The notes: generated by a model from the sequence alone, not told the origin. Positions 8,354 through 18,893 are shown, counted from the stretch's first letter. The stretch is DNA of 64,000 bases from JAWWPY01 sp963822825 (GCA_963822825.1 CAWGIW010000002.1:310001-374000); one strand, 5' to 3'. A program made the numbers and translations.

Positions 8354-9675
8354 GGCATCGCCGGGACCTGGACGCGAACCGAGCCGGTGACGTGCTCACC
8401 GAGGCGGCACCGGCCGACGACGGCGACCACGCAACTGCCGCCGTCTTCTTCGGTGACCTGGCCGGAGAAGGTCAGGGTGTCGCCGGCGTAGCACGGCACC
8501 CCGAGCCGGATCGAGATCGCGCGGAATACCGCCTGCGGGCCGGCCCAGCCGGACACAAAGCGCTCGACCAGCCCGGTCGTGGTCAGGATGTTGAGGAAGA
8601 TGTCCTTGCTTCCCCTGGCGACCGCCCGGTCCCGGTCGTGGTGCACGTCCTGGAAGTCGCGGGTCGCGATGGCCGACGCGACCACGAACGTCGGCGTGAC
8701 ATCGATCACGAGCTCCGGCAGGGCCCGGCCGGCCGGAGCCTCACTGGCAGGCCGCCGGGCCGGGCCGCGGCCCGGCTGCTGGTGGCCGAACTCGCGCCAG
8801 GCGGGCAGGGTCAGCTGGTCGTCGATCCGTACGTAGTCGACCTCGACCGGCAGGCCGATCCGGACCCGATCCGGGCTGACGCCGAGCAACTCGCCGGTCA
8901 TCCGCACGCCTTCGGGCAGCTGCACCAGCGCCACGACCATGGGCAGCTGCTTGCCCGGCACGGGCGGGTAGTGGTGCACCACATAGCTAAAGACCTCGCC
9001 GATCCCCGCCGCGGTGATGTACCCGGGACTGGCCGAACCACACTGGGGACACATCGGGCCCGGCGGGTGGCGCAGCGTGGCACAGTCCTCGCAGCGCTGG
9101 ATGCGCAGTTCCCCGGCCGCGGTGCCGGACCAGAAGAACTCGGTGTCCGGCGAGACCAGCGGGCGCATGACCGGGGCGGCCGACGCGGCAGCCGGGCGGA
9201 ATCTCAGTATCCGGAAATCCATCGTCGCGACGGCCTCGTCGCCGGCGTACCAGCTGCTGCGGGTGGTCACGAACCAGCCTTCACCCAGCGCGGTGCGCTT
9301 GGGGCCGGTCACGTCCAGCAGGCTGGCCCGGACACTGACCTGCTCGCCGATCCGCAGGTACCGGTGGTACACCTGATCGCAGTTCGTGGCGACGACCGAG
9401 GTGTACCCGGCCGCTTCCAGAGTCTTGGACATCTGGTCGAGCGGGTCATCGCCGGCCCGGCTCCGGTGCAGCCCGGGCATGGTCCAGACCTGGATCATCG
9501 CGGGCGGTGCCACCGAGGCTTGGTCGGTGGATTCACCGATCGCCTCGATCCAGTTCCGGATCATCGGCCGGTTCACCGGGTCGCGGCCCGGCCGCGGACG
9601 GCTCTGGCCAGCCGCGGCGATCCGGCTGGCCGCCTGGCGGATCTCTTCGGCCACTTCAGTCTCGACCGCTGTCAT
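8350..9675 (-). CDS. fused ChsH2-ChsH1 steroid enoyl-CoA hydratase (MaoC-N + DUF35 + MaoC)
   Basis: Hydrates the CoA-activated pregnene-dienoyl side chain just before the Ltp2 aldol cleavage. From ATG at 9675 the 441-residue frame holds three parts. An N-terminal MaoC-like domain spans about 1-150 (IEAIGESTDQASVAPPAMIQ). A DUF35 zinc-ribbon/OB domain spans about 160-300 (IQRCEDCATLRHPPGPMCPQ). After a Pro/Ala/Arg linker comes a complete ChsH1-type hot-dog domain with the hydratase signature ATRDFQDVHHDRDRAVARGS. In M. tuberculosis these are two proteins (ChsH2 and ChsH1) whose lengths add to the same total. A GTGA stop/start-like overlap sits out of frame in the linker, so the fusion could be caused by one base indel. 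Confidence 0.85.
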   Translation of the reverse strand: MTAVETEVAEEIRQAASRIAAAGQSRPRPGRDPVNRPMIRNWIEAIGESTDQASVAPPAMIQVWTMPGLHRSRAGDDPLDQMSKTLEAAGYTSVVATNCDQVYHRYLRIGEQVSVRASLLDVTGPKRTALGEGWFVTTRSSWYAGDEAVATMDFRILRFRPAAASAAPVMRPLVSPDTEFFWSGTAAGELRIQRCEDCATLRHPPGPMCPQCGSASPGYITAAGIGEVFSYVVHHYPPVPGKQLPMVVALVQLPEGVRMTGELLGVSPDRVRIGLPVEVDYVRIDDQLTLPAWREFGHQQPGRGPARRPASEAPAGRALPELVIDVTPTFVVASAIATRDFQDVHHDRDRAVARGSKDIFLNILTTTGLVERFVSGWAGPQAVFRAISIRLGVPCYAGDTLTFSGQVTEEDGGSCVVAVVGRCRLGEHVTGSVRVQVPAMP

Positions 9676-9689
9676 CTCCGGTCTCCCCG

Positions 9690-10852
9690 TCAGCGTGGCA
9701 CCCGGGGCAGCCCGAGCCCGAAGGTCGCGATGAGTTCCCGCTGGATCTCGTTGACCCCGCCGCCGAACGTCAGCACGAGGTTGCGTTTCACCTGAACGTC
9801 GAGCCACACCCACAGCTCGGCCGTTTCTTCGTCGGCCGGGTCGCCGTGCCGCCCGACGATCTCCGCCAGCACCTGGCCGAGGCGCTGCAGCCGCTCCGAG
9901 GCGAAAACCTTGGTCGCGGACGCGTCGGCGATGTCCACCGTCTCCGCCGCCGCGACCTGCCAGTTCAGCAGTTCGTTGACCCGCAGGCAGGCCTGGGCCT
10001 GGCCGAGTGCCCGGCGCACGTCGGGCCGGTCAAGCAGCGGGCGCCCGTCCGGCCCGAGCTGGCGGCCCGCCCAGCCGCGCACCCGGTCATACATGGCGCC
10101 GAGCCGGCCGGCCCCAGCATCACCCGCTCGTGGTTGAGCTGGGTCGTCACCAGCCGCCAGCCGGCGTTCTCCTCTCCGACCCGCATCGTGACCGGCACCC
10201 GCACGTCGGCGTAGTACGTCGCGTTCACGTGGTGGGCACCGTCAACGGTGATGATCGGCGTCCAGGAGAACCCTGGATCGGTGGTGTCCACGATCAGGAT
10301 GGAGATGCCTTTGTGCCGGGGTGCCGCCGGATCGGTCCGGCAGGCCAGCCAGATGAAGTCGGCGTCATGCGCGCCGGTAGTGAAGATCTTCTGGCCGTTG
10401 ACCACGTACGTATCGCCGTCACGCACCGCCCTGGTCCGCAGCGCCGCCAGGTCGGTGCCCGCCTCCGGCTCGGTGTAGCCGATCGCGAAGTGCACCTCAC
10501 CGGCCAGGATCTTGGGCAGGAAAAAGTCCTTCTGCTCGGCCGTTCCGTAGGCCTGCAACGTCGGGCCGACGGTCTGCAGCGTGACCGCGGGCAGCGGAAT
10601 GTCGGCGCGAGCGCAGCCTCGCTGACGAAGATCTGCTGCTCCATCTGGCCGAGCCCACGTCCGCCGTATTCGGCAGGCCAGCCCACGCCCGAGCCATCCG
10701 TCGCGGCCCATCCGCCGGACGACCTCGCGGTAGACCGGGCCGTGCCGCTCGGTAGCCATGGCCGCCCGCTCGCCGGGCGAGATGAGCCCGGCGAAATACT
10801 TCCTAACCTCGTCACGCAACGCTAGCTGGGGCTCGCTGAGCTCGATAAACAT
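9690..10852 (-). CDS. chsE2: ChsE2 (FadE29-type) acyl-CoA dehydrogenase subunit (about three frameshifts)
   Basis: One half of the alpha2beta2 ChsE1-ChsE2 dehydrogenase that oxidises 3-oxo-pregnene-20-carboxyl-CoA. From ATG 10852 it reads MFIELSEPQLALRDEVRKYF, then RMGRDGWLG, RADIPLPAVTLQTVGPTLQA, ILAGEVHFAIGYTEPEAGTD, NGQKIFTTGAHDADFIWLAC, TTQLNHERVMLGPAG and ELLNWQVAAAETVDIADASA, ending GLPRVPR. These segments are FadE29 hallmarks. Frame changes occur near 10690, 10610 and 10110. The missing GWPAEYGGRGLGQMEQQIFV stretch is present in an alternative frame, so the gene is probably intact in the organism. The start is 9 bp after the chsE1 stop. Confidence 0.85.
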
Positions 10853-10861
10853 CGCGGTGCC

Positions 10862-11962
10862 TCACCCCGACCCGGGCGCCGAGCCGTCGAGGCGATAATC
10901 GGCGCCGCCGGTGAAGCGGGCCAGGTCGGTTGATCATGGACGAGTAGCGGTGCAGAGGGTAGCTGATGTCCAAGCCGATTCCTCCGTGCAGGTGGTGGCA
11001 GGTCCGCAGGGCCGCGGGCGCCTCTGCGCCAGCCAGTACGCCGCCACATCCAGGTCGGCGGCGGCCTCACGCCCGGTCGCGAGCCGCCAGCAGGCGGAGA
11101 GCGTGGCCAGGTGCAGGGTCCGGGCGGCGATGTACACATCGGCGATCTGCTGGGCCACGGCCTGGAACGTGGCCAGCGGCCGGCCGAACTGCTCCCGCGC
11201 GGCGATGTGCGCGGTGGTGAGGGTGAGCGCGGCGGACAGGGCGCCGTCGGCCAGGCAGCACGCGCCGGCCAGCGCGAGCTGGTACAGGTCCTGCACGGCG
11301 TCGCCGCCCGCCTCCAGGCCCGATCCCGCGCCGACGACACCGGTGATGGGGGCCTCGGACAGCCGCAGCGTGTATTCGGGTGCGCCTGCCGAGCTGGGTG
11401 TGCGGTACAGTCCGACCCCGTCCGCGCCGCATCAACGACCACGACGGCCCGGCCGCCCGATGCGACGCTGGCCGGTACCAGGATCCAGCTGGCCGCGGCG
11501 GCGTACGGCACGCCGATCTTGGTTCCGGAGACGGTGCCAGCGCCACCGGTCAGGCTGGCCACGGTGCCCGGCGACACTGGCATCTCCGCTGAGGGCTCAC
11601 GGACGGCCGCCGTGAGCACGCGTCGCCACTGCCGACGCCGGGCAGCAGCGTTGCCTGAAGGTCCCGGCCGCCCCAACGAACAACCGGCAGCACGCCCAGC
11701 ATCAGCGTGGCCAGCGCGGGCACTGGCTGCCGCCCGCCGGCCGACCTCGGTCAGCAGCACCGCGGTCTCCAGCACCCCGAGCCCGTCACCGTCCAGCCCG
11801 GGCGGCAAGGTCAGCGACAGCAGTCCGGCCTGGCCTAGTTCTTTCCACAAGGCGGGGTCCGGCCGCTCGCTGCGCCCGGCCGCGGATGACTGATAGCGGT
11901 CCAGCACGCTCGGCGGCGACACGGGCCACCGCCAGCTCGGTCTCGCCCCGGGCGAAGTCCAC
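10862..11962 (-). CDS. chsE1: ChsE1 (FadE28-type) acyl-CoA dehydrogenase subunit (several frameshifts)
   Basis: Partner subunit of ChsE2. The GTG at 11962 directly follows the fadE34 TGA (TGAGTG) and begins VDFARGETELAVARV, like FadE28. Other recognisable pieces in several frames are GLGVLETAVLLTEVGRR, VLTAAVREPSAEMP, LYQLALAGACCLADGALSAA, FGRPLATFQAVAQQIADVYI and, at the end, a frame reading GIGLDISYPLHRYSSMINDL and GGADYRLDG before TGA at 10862. Partner subunits of this type lack part of the catalytic set and are shorter (about 340-370 residues), as here. At least three frame changes are needed (around 11690, 11350 and 11000). Confidence 0.8.
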
Positions 11963-14240
11963 TCAGCGCACCCCTTTTCCGGCCTGGCTGGGCAGGCCTG
12001 GCTCGCCGGCGAGATCCGGCTCCCTGGGCAGGCCGAGCACGCGCTCGGCCACCATGGACAGCAGGATCTGGGTCGTGCCGCCGGCGATGCTCAGACACCT
12101 GGTGAGCAGGAACTCGTGCACCGCGTCCGCGGCGGCGCCGTCCGCGGCCGCGCCCTCCGGGCCGCACAATGTCAGCGCGGTCTCGGCCACCGACTGCCGG
12201 TGCGCGACGCCAACCAGCTTGCGCACGGCCGCCTCGGGACCCGCCTCCGCTCCCCGCAGCTGCGCCAGCGTGGATCGCAGGTCCATCAGCGACCCGGCCA
12301 GGCCGTCGGCGACGAGCGCCCCCAGCTGCTCCAGCGCGCCAGGATCGCCGGTGAGCCCGCGCGAGCGGATCGCGTCGATCAGTCCTTCCACCGCGTCGCC
12401 GAGCGCGGAGCTGCGGCCCATGGCGACCCGTTCGGCGGCCAGCGTGCTGCGGGTGACCCGCCAGCCGTCCCCGGGGTTCCCGACGACGCAGTCGCTGGGG
12501 ACGAACACATTGTCCAGGAAGACCTCGTTGAACACGGCGCGGCCGGTGATCTCGCGCAACGGGCGGATCTCGATCCCGTCACTGCTCATGTCCACCAGGA
12601 AGAACGTGAGCCCGCGGTGCTTGGGCGCGGCTGGGTCGGTGCGGGCCAGGCAGATGGCCCAGTCCGCCTCCCGGGCCAGGGAGGTCCACACCTTCTGCCC
12701 GGTCAGCCGCCATCCCCCGCCCACCTCCCCCTTCACCCGCTCGGCCCTGGTCCGCAGGGCGGCCAGGTCCGAGCCCGCCTCGGGCTCGCTGAACAGCTGG
12801 CACCAGGTGATCTCGCCGCGCAGCGTTGGGCCGGCGAACCGCTCACGCTGAGCTTGAGTCCCGTGGGCGATGATGGCCGGCACGGCCCAGCCGCCGATCA
12901 CCAGGTCCGGCCGGGGCAGGCCGGCCCGGCTCAGCTCCTCGTCGATGGCGATCTGCGCCGCGGGTGAGGCCGACAGCCCGTAGGGCGCGGGCCACTGTGG
13001 GGCGGCGTAGCCCGCGTCGGCCAGCGCGGCGCGCTGGTAGTGCGGTGGCATGGCCGCGATCGCGGCGGCCATCGACCGGGCGGCCAGGGCGGCCGACTCG
13101 GCGTCCGCACCGGCCACGTGGACACCAAGCCGCCGCCGGGCACCGGCCAGAGCCAGCTCGGCCGCCCGGGCGCGCCAGATGGCGCTCCCGCCGAGCAGCT
13201 GGCGCAGTGCGAGCGCGCGGCGCAGGTAAAGATGGGCGTCATGCTCCCAGGTGAAGCCGATTCCGCCGAGCACCTGGATGCAGTCCTTGGCGTTGTCCAC
13301 GGCCGCGTCCAGGGCCAGGGCCGCCGCCGCCGCCGCGGCCAGCGGATGCTCGTCCGGCGCCTCGTCGGCCGCGCGGGCGGCGTCCCAGGCCAGCACGGTG
13401 GCGCGCTCCGCCGCGGCACAGCATCCCGGCACACAGGTGCTTGACCGCCTGGAACGAGCCGATCGGCCGGCCGAACTGGTGGCGGGTCCGCGCGTACTGG
13501 GCCGCCGTGCCCAGAGCACCAGCCGGCCACGGCGGCGGCCTCGGCCGCGTACAGCGTCGCGGCCAGGTCGCGCACCCGGCGCGGCGTGCAGCCCGGAGAG
13601 GATCTGCTCGGGCGCGATGATCACGCCGGTGAGCCGGACGCTGGCCAGCGACCGGGAGAAGTCGGCGGCGGGACGGGCCAGTCACCGTGACACCCGGCTG
13701 GTCGGCCGCGAGCAGGAACCACGCCTCGCCCTCGTCCGGTGACCGCGCCGAGGAGCAGCTGGGCGGTGCTGCCGCCGCCCAGGACCGGGCCGATCTCGCC
13801 ATTCACCCGCAGCGTCCCGTCTCCGGGCCTCGCTCCGGTCATCGTGGCCGTGGTCAGGCCGACGGCCACCGGTGCGTGGCCGTCGGCCAGGGCGGGGAGC
13901 AGTGCCTTCACGGCGGGCAGGTCCGTGTGACTGGCCAGCACCAGGCCGGCCAGCAGGGTGGGCAGCACCGGGCCGGGAACGAGCGCGTAGGTGATCTGCT
14001 CGAGCGCAGCGGCCAGGTCGGCCACCGTGCCGCCGCCGCCGCCCGCCTCCGCCGGCAGGGCGATCGAGAAGATGCCGAGGCCGGCCAGGTCGTTCCAGCA
14101 CCGTCGGCCGCCGTGCGCACCAGTGGGAGATCGAGCCCGGCTCGAGGCGGCGAACCTGCGCGGCCAGGCGCGGCCCGCGCCGCCCACTCACGGATCGACG
14201 CCTGCAGGGCCAGCTGCTCCTCGGTGATGGCGATCGGCAC
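11963..14240 (-). CDS. fadE34: FadE34/ChsE3 two-domain steroid acyl-CoA dehydrogenase (frameshifted)
   Basis: A large ACAD made of two dehydrogenase halves (about 750 codons; M. tuberculosis FadE34 has 711), acting on C24 steroid side-chain CoA esters. GTG at 14240 follows GGAGGG and reads VPIAITEEQLALQASIREWA. The N-terminal half shows LAGLGIFSIALPAEAGG, ITYALVPGPVLPTLLAG and DCIQVLGGIGFTWEHDAHLY. The C-terminal half is intact from about 13300: PLAAAAAAALALDAAVDNAK, WCQLFSEPEAGSDLAALRTR, GQKVWTSLAREADWAICLAR, VNPGDGW-type loop and SIAGGTTQILLSMVAERVLG. Frames change near 14150, 13720, 13600 and 13440. Divergent from kstR exactly as Rv3573c is from Rv3574. First gene of the side-chain operon. 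Confidence 0.85.
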
Positions 14241-14272
14241 CCGGCCCTCCTCGTCGCGACGGCACACAAAAT

Positions 14273-14286
14273 TAGAACACGTTATA
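14273..14286. promoter_or_regulatory. KstR-type operator between fadE34 and kstR
   Basis: TAGAACACGTTATA fits TnnAACnnGTTnnA. It lies 33 bp upstream of the fadE34 start and 151 bp upstream of kstR. One box can therefore repress the five-gene side-chain operon and autoregulate kstR. Confidence 0.85.
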
Positions 14287-14436
14287 CCTGGCTGCGGCCA
14301 GAGCGGAGGACCGCTCCCGCCCGCTGTCATTGGTAAGCTGAATCGCGGAACGGACCGTCTTCGCACCCCGGCGCGCGAGATCGTTGGCCGACGGCAGCGG
14401 ACGGTCCGTGTTTGCCGAAAGGACAAGGGGGCTTCG

Positions 14437-15055
14437 ATGGCAACGCCGAGAACACGTACCACCGTCGCGCCGAGCGAACCCACCGACCCCGAGCTTGGCT
14501 CGGCGGCCCAGCGCGACCGCCGCAAGCGGATCCTTGACGCCACGTTGGCGCTCGCGTCCAAGGGCGGCTACGAGGCTGTTCAGATGCGGACGGTGGCGCA
14601 GCGGGCCGACGTGGCCCTCGGCACGCTGTACCGGTACTTCCCGTCCAAGATTCACCTGCTGGTCTCCGGCTCTGGTCCGGGAGTTCGAGCGGACCCAGGA
14701 AAAGCTGGACCGGGCGCCGATTCCCGGCGAGACCCCGTATGACCGGATGCTGTACATGCTGGGCCGGATGACCCGGTCCATGCAGCGCGAGCCGATGCTG
14801 ACCGAGGCGATGACGCGGGCCTTCATGTTCGCGGACCCGAGCGCGGCCGCGGAGGTCAACACCTTCGCGCGGCTCATTGAGCGCACGCTCACGAAGGCCA
14901 TGCACGACGGCGAGCCGTCCGCCGACGACATCGCGATCGCCCGTGTGATCGGCGATGTCTGGCTGTCGAACCTGGTCGCCTGGGTGACCCGGCGCGCATC
15001 CGCCAACGACGTGAGCAACCACCTCGAACTCGCGGCCCGTCTGCTGCTGCGCTGA
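14437..15055 (+). CDS. kstR: KstR, TetR-family repressor of sterol catabolism (one frameshift)
   Basis: The N-terminal helix-turn-helix is nearly textbook KstR: QRDRRKRILDATLALASKGG, YEAVQMRTVAQRADVALGTL, YRYFPSKIHLLVS. The ligand domain follows in the next frame: PMLTEAMTRAFMFADPSAAA, DVWLSNLVAWVTRRASANDV, LELAARLLLR. One base change near 14675 (in LLVSGSG / ALVREFERTQ) breaks the frame. Corrected length is about 205 residues, normal for KstR. In mycobacteria the repressor is released by 3-oxo-4-cholestenoic acid or its CoA ester. ATG at 14437 follows AAGGACAAGGGGG. Seven matching boxes in the window support its identity. Confidence 0.9.
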
Positions 15056-15076
15056 CCGCGGCCAAGCGGCCGTCGC

Positions 15077-16844
15077 TCAGCCAAACAGGGTGTCCAGGAA
15101 CGGGTTGCTGAACACCGAGTACGGATCGTAGGAGGTCAGGATCGATACGGCGGCGTCCCAGCCGTCGCCGGCTGGCCTGGCCCGCGCTGACCGCCGCCGG
15201 GATGGCGGCGCCGAGGATCGCGGCATTGGTCCAGGGAGCGGTTGAGGTGCACGCCCAGGCCTTGGACCACTCGGGCCGGACCGTAGCGTAGCTGCCGGTG
15301 TAGTGACTCCAGATCCAGGACTCCATGTCCGTGTAGAACTGGGCGAACCCCGCCGTGACCGGCAGGGTGCCCATGTCCAGCCAGACCGCGGTGTCCCATT
15401 CCGGGTGATCAGGACGCGGCCGGACCGAGGACAGGATCGGCGACTGCGCCCCGCTCACCACGGACTCAGCGGGCTTGTCCAGGCCGGTGACCCGGATCTC
15501 GATGGGCCCGTTCATCGGGTACTGGCCCTGCCCCTGGTAGTAGGCCAGGCGGCTGGTGTACTGGGTGTAGAAGTCGCTGACCACCTGCTGGATGCTGGCC
15601 CGCGAGGTGATGATCGCGAACCCCGCCTCGACGATCCGGACCGTCGTCGGCTTCACGTAGAGCAGCACGTTCTGCGACTGGCCCCAGATATCCCAGACCC
15701 CGTCGAAGACCAGGCCGAGGTCCACCAGTGAGAGCGCCGTCGCCTCGAACGCTGGCGTCCCTGAGGTGTCTCCGGTTGCCACCTGACCGAAGAAGGTGTT
15801 CTCCGCGGTGGTGACGCTGTTCGTGAAGCCGTAGTTGTACGGGCTGGTGACCCCGATGGAGAGCGCGGGTTTGCTCGGCGCCAGCGACCAGACCTTCAGC
15901 CAGGGAGTGGCGGTGAACGGGAACCAGATGGCCTCGATACGCCCGGCACTGTCCACATAGCTGGCGAATGAGTTGGGCCCGGCCGTGGCGGGCGGGGCGA
16001 ACACGTCGGCGGCCGACACGTCGACCCAGCTCTGGCAGCGCAGGTTCTGGTTCGCGGCGATCTGCACGGTGACCTGGGTGATGAACGCGCGGCCGAGGTG
16101 GGCCAGGAACGGGCGGATGTCGGGATCGGAGCGCTGGAAGGTCTTCAGCACGTACTGGCCCTGTGCGGGACTCCACACCACCGCGGTGAGCGACACGATC
16201 AGGTTGGACAGTGAGCCGTAGCTCTGCCCGGCCAGCGGCGTCTCCCTGGAGCCGGGGATGGCGCTGCCATGCGCGTTGATCGCCAGCATGCCGCCGAGCG
16301 TGATGTCGCCGGGCGCCGGCATGGCGCAGAGGCCGTAACCCGCCGCGGCCAGCGCGGCCGTCAGGCTGTCCATGGTCACGCCGGCCTGCGCGGTGACCGT
16401 GGCCGGCGATCCGGCGGCAATGGACACCGAGGTCAGGTGCTGGGTGGTGTCCACTAGCAGGTACCCGGCCCCGGTACTGCCCGCGGGCAGGACGATGGGC
16501 GACCAGTTGTGGCTCATGCCCTTGGCCCGCAGCCGGTATCGGTTGGCCTTCGCCCAGTTGGCCAGCGTCACGACGTCGCCCGCCGAGGCGGGCGCGCAGG
16601 TCCAGACGTCCTCGATGACGATCATGCCAGCCCAGTTCTGGTAGGCCTGCTGGTAGAGGGGGATCGACGAGGGGAAGTTGGGCGGCGGCGCGCTGGTGGT
16701 CTGCGCGCTGGCTGGCGTAGCCCGGAAGGCCGGGGTCCACGCGAGTGCACCGGCCGCGGCGGCCGCGGCCAGGAAGGCGCGCCGCGACGGCGTGCTGACG
16801 GGATCGTGGGCCCGGGCCCGATCGCGATCTTGGCGAGGCTGCAT
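15077..16844 (-). CDS. type II cholesterol oxidase, Tat-exported flavoprotein (one frameshift)
   Basis: Oxidises cholesterol to cholest-4-en-3-one with release of H2O2, outside the membrane. ATG at 16844 has GAGGAGA six bases upstream. The signal peptide is twin-arginine (TPSRRAFLAAAAAAGALAW, then ATPASAQ). The mature part is a VAO/PCMH-type FAD domain: VVTLANWAKANRYRLRAKGM, SHNWSPIVLPAG, GDITLGGMLAINAHGSAIPG, QSYGSLSNLIVSLTAVVW; then the substrate domain with EAIWFPFTATPWLKVWSLAP, MNGPIEIRVTGLDKPAESVV and RPEWSKAWACT. This matches the covalent-FAD class II enzyme (BCO2-like), not the GMC-type class I. A frame change near 15170 separates the C-terminus, which reads DGWDAAVSILTSYDPYSVFS and NPFLDTLFG to a TGA at 15077. 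The KstR box at 17001 is the likely switch. Confidence 0.88.
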
Positions 16845-17000
16845 CGGCTCTCCTCGGTCCATGAACCAGACGCCCCGAGGACCCATCACTGGGTTGCCTG
16901 CCTGGAACCAAGCATGCGCTTGTTTGGTTACCTGACAGCCTCACGATAGACACGGCAGGCGGGGCGGGCAAGGCCGGAGGGGCGGATTCCAGGAAATTTT

Positions 17001-17014
17001 TGGAACGTGTTCTA
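17001..17014. promoter_or_regulatory. KstR-type operator between cholesterol oxidase and methyltransferase genes
   Basis: TGGAACGTGTTCTA, identical to the box at 1833. It is 20 bp upstream of the methyltransferase ATG (17034) and 157 bp upstream of the divergent cholesterol oxidase ATG (16844). Confidence 0.85.
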
Positions 17015-17033
17015 GTTACGCACCGGGCGGAAT

Positions 17034-17791
17034 ATGCTGAGGCGCATTGTGCGCGATTGTCCCGGATTCCAGGCCGACCTGGCCCGGTCGGCGCGCTTGC
17101 TCAGGGCGTTCCGCAATGAGCAGGCGGACCCGTCCAGCTACTACGCCGGCCTGGCCGCGGACACCATCGGCCAGCTTGGCCAATACACCGCCCTGAACGG
17201 GCGCATAGCGGTCGACGTCGGCGGTGGGCCCGGGTTCTTCGTGCGGGAATTGCGGAGTGCGGGGGCGCGCGCATTCTGCGTGGACACCGACCGCGGGGAA
17301 CTGGCCGCCATGGGCCGCCCGGGCCGCGGCAGCGTGCTCGGCAGCGCACTCCGCCTTCCGCTCGCATCCGGCGCGGTGGACGTGTGCTTCTCCTCCAACG
17401 TGCTCGAGCACGTCCCGGACTGGCGCGCGATGATGGCCGAGATGGTGCGGGTGACCAGGCCCGGCGGCATCGTGTTCGTCGCGTTCACCAACTGGCTGTC
17501 GCCCTGGGGCGGCCATGAGACCTCGCCCTGGCACTACCTCGGCGGGGAGCGGGCGGCCGGGCGCTACCAGCGCAGGCACGGCAGGCCGCCGAAGAACCGG
17601 TTCGGCCAGCAGCCTGTACCCGGTCTCTGTGGCCGCCGCACTGCGCTGGGCCCGGTCGGCCGACGGCGCCGTCCTGGTCGACGCGGTGCCCCGCTACCTG
17701 CCGGGCTGGACCCGGCCGCTGCTGCGGCTCCCCGCGGCTGCGCGAGTTCCTGACCTGGAATCTGCTGCTGGTCCTGCGGCGTACCAGCTAG
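17034..17791 (+). CDS. class I SAM-dependent methyltransferase, Rv0224c-like (one frameshift)
   Basis: Methyltransferase of about 250 residues. The SAM-binding motif I is IAVDVGGGPGFFVRELRSAG (residues about 58-77), the acidic post-I is VDTDRGEL, and motif IV is VDVCFSSNVLEHVPDWRAMM followed by TRPGGIVFVAFTNWLSPWGG. GGHETSPWHYLGGERAAGRY and the Arg/Lys-rich stretch after it resemble mycobacterial Rv0224c. Near 17610 the frame changes; the natural end reads LYPVSVAAALRWA, PRYLPGWTRPLLRLP and WNLLLVLRRTS to TAG at 17791. The acceptor is unknown; a lipid or glycolipid acceptor is inferred from the DUF3068/AftD neighbours and the KstR box 20 bp upstream. Confidence 0.75.
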
Positions 17792-17800
17792 CGGAGGTCC

Positions 17801-18781
17801 CTACGGGGCCGGGTCAAGGACCGGCGCCGGGGCGGTGGTTTCGGCGCCGGTCGGCTCATCCTTGCGCCTCGGCCGGGCTAGCACGATCCCGATGACCAGC
17901 GCCACGAGGCCGACCAGGCCCGCACACCAGCGGAACGATGACCTCGAACCAGGCCAATTCGTTGCGGCCGCCCTGGTCGACGTTCACGGTGGCTTGCACG
18001 CTCTGCGGCGTGATGATCAGCGTCGCCGTCCAGGAGCAGCAGGCGCTGCGCGCCCGTGGAGTCCTCCAGGGTCAGCTTCTGGTCCTGGTGCACGTCCAGC
18101 TGGGCTCCGGTGAGCGGATCCACCCAGAAGGTGTTGGTCCCGGTGTAGTACTCGGGCAGCGTGACCAACGCCTGGCCCGGCAGGCCGACCAGCGATCCCG
18201 GCAGCGTCTGGTGGCCAGCCTGGCGCGTGTGCCACGTGCTCCACGAAGCGGTAGACAGGGATCCCGCCGATCGTCGACGGTCCCCACGTACCGGGCCGGC
18301 CTGGGCTCGTTCAGGACGGGGTCGAACACCTGGTAGGTCGTCTTCTGGGTGCCGAACGGCCAGAGGAACCCGACCAGCCCAGACTGATGGATCGTCGTGT
18401 TGCCGTTGACACTGGCCCCGCAGCAGTTGACCAGCTCGGCCGTGCGGCGGTCGAAGGCGAAGCGGCGCGTGCTGTACTCGAACGTCGCTGGTTGGTGGTG
18501 TCGTAGAGGTAGGTGAACGTGTTCCAGACGGCCGTCGATGACGTGCCGGCCGCCTTGTCGCCCTTGACCGTGCTGGTGACCCGAATTGTCGCTCCGGACA
18601 CGGGCTTCACCATCGAGGGGCTGAAGTAAGAGACCCCGGTGCCCTGCAGCGTTGGTCTTCAAGTACTCGCTCAGCGGGTACTTGATCACCTGGCCGCCGA
18701 CGTAGGTGCGCAAGAGCACCGCGATCACGATGAGAAATGCCCCCAGCCCGGCAAGTGTGATCCCGACGACGCACGACGCAT
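17801..18781 (-). CDS. DUF3068 (PorA-family) membrane-anchored protein (several frameshifts)
   Basis: ATG at 18781 follows GGGAGGATCG. After correcting an early indel the N-terminus is a single membrane helix (GLGAFLIVIAVLLRTYVGGQ) and then VIKYPLSEYLKT. The outer part includes KPVSGATIRVTSTVKGDKAA, TFTYLYDTTNQ, INCCGASVNGN-like segments and VTLPEYYTGTNTFWVDPLTG, all typical of DUF3068. The C-terminus is Pro/Thr/Ala-rich after a second hydrophobic stretch (about 17870-17930). The family includes mycobacterial Rv0227c and is linked by genome context to the envelope arabinan genes; its function is unproven. Frame changes are near 18740, 18640, 18490, 18250 and 18030. It converges on the methyltransferase gene with a 9-bp gap. 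A KstR box lies 113 bp upstream. Confidence 0.75.
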
Positions 18782-18893
18782 CGATCCTCCCGGAAAGAGC
18801 TGGCCACCATCTCTGGCGCCGGCAACGGCAATGTTGCTGTGGGTAGTAGACGGTGAGTTCGCCTCAGAATCAACGGCAATACGGACACATAAC

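Noticed and set aside
8392..9795. A 467-codon plus-strand open frame opposite the chsH genes
   Set aside because: It is the antisense of the well-supported chsH2-chsH1 frame and has no protein similarity; long antisense frames are expected at this GC.
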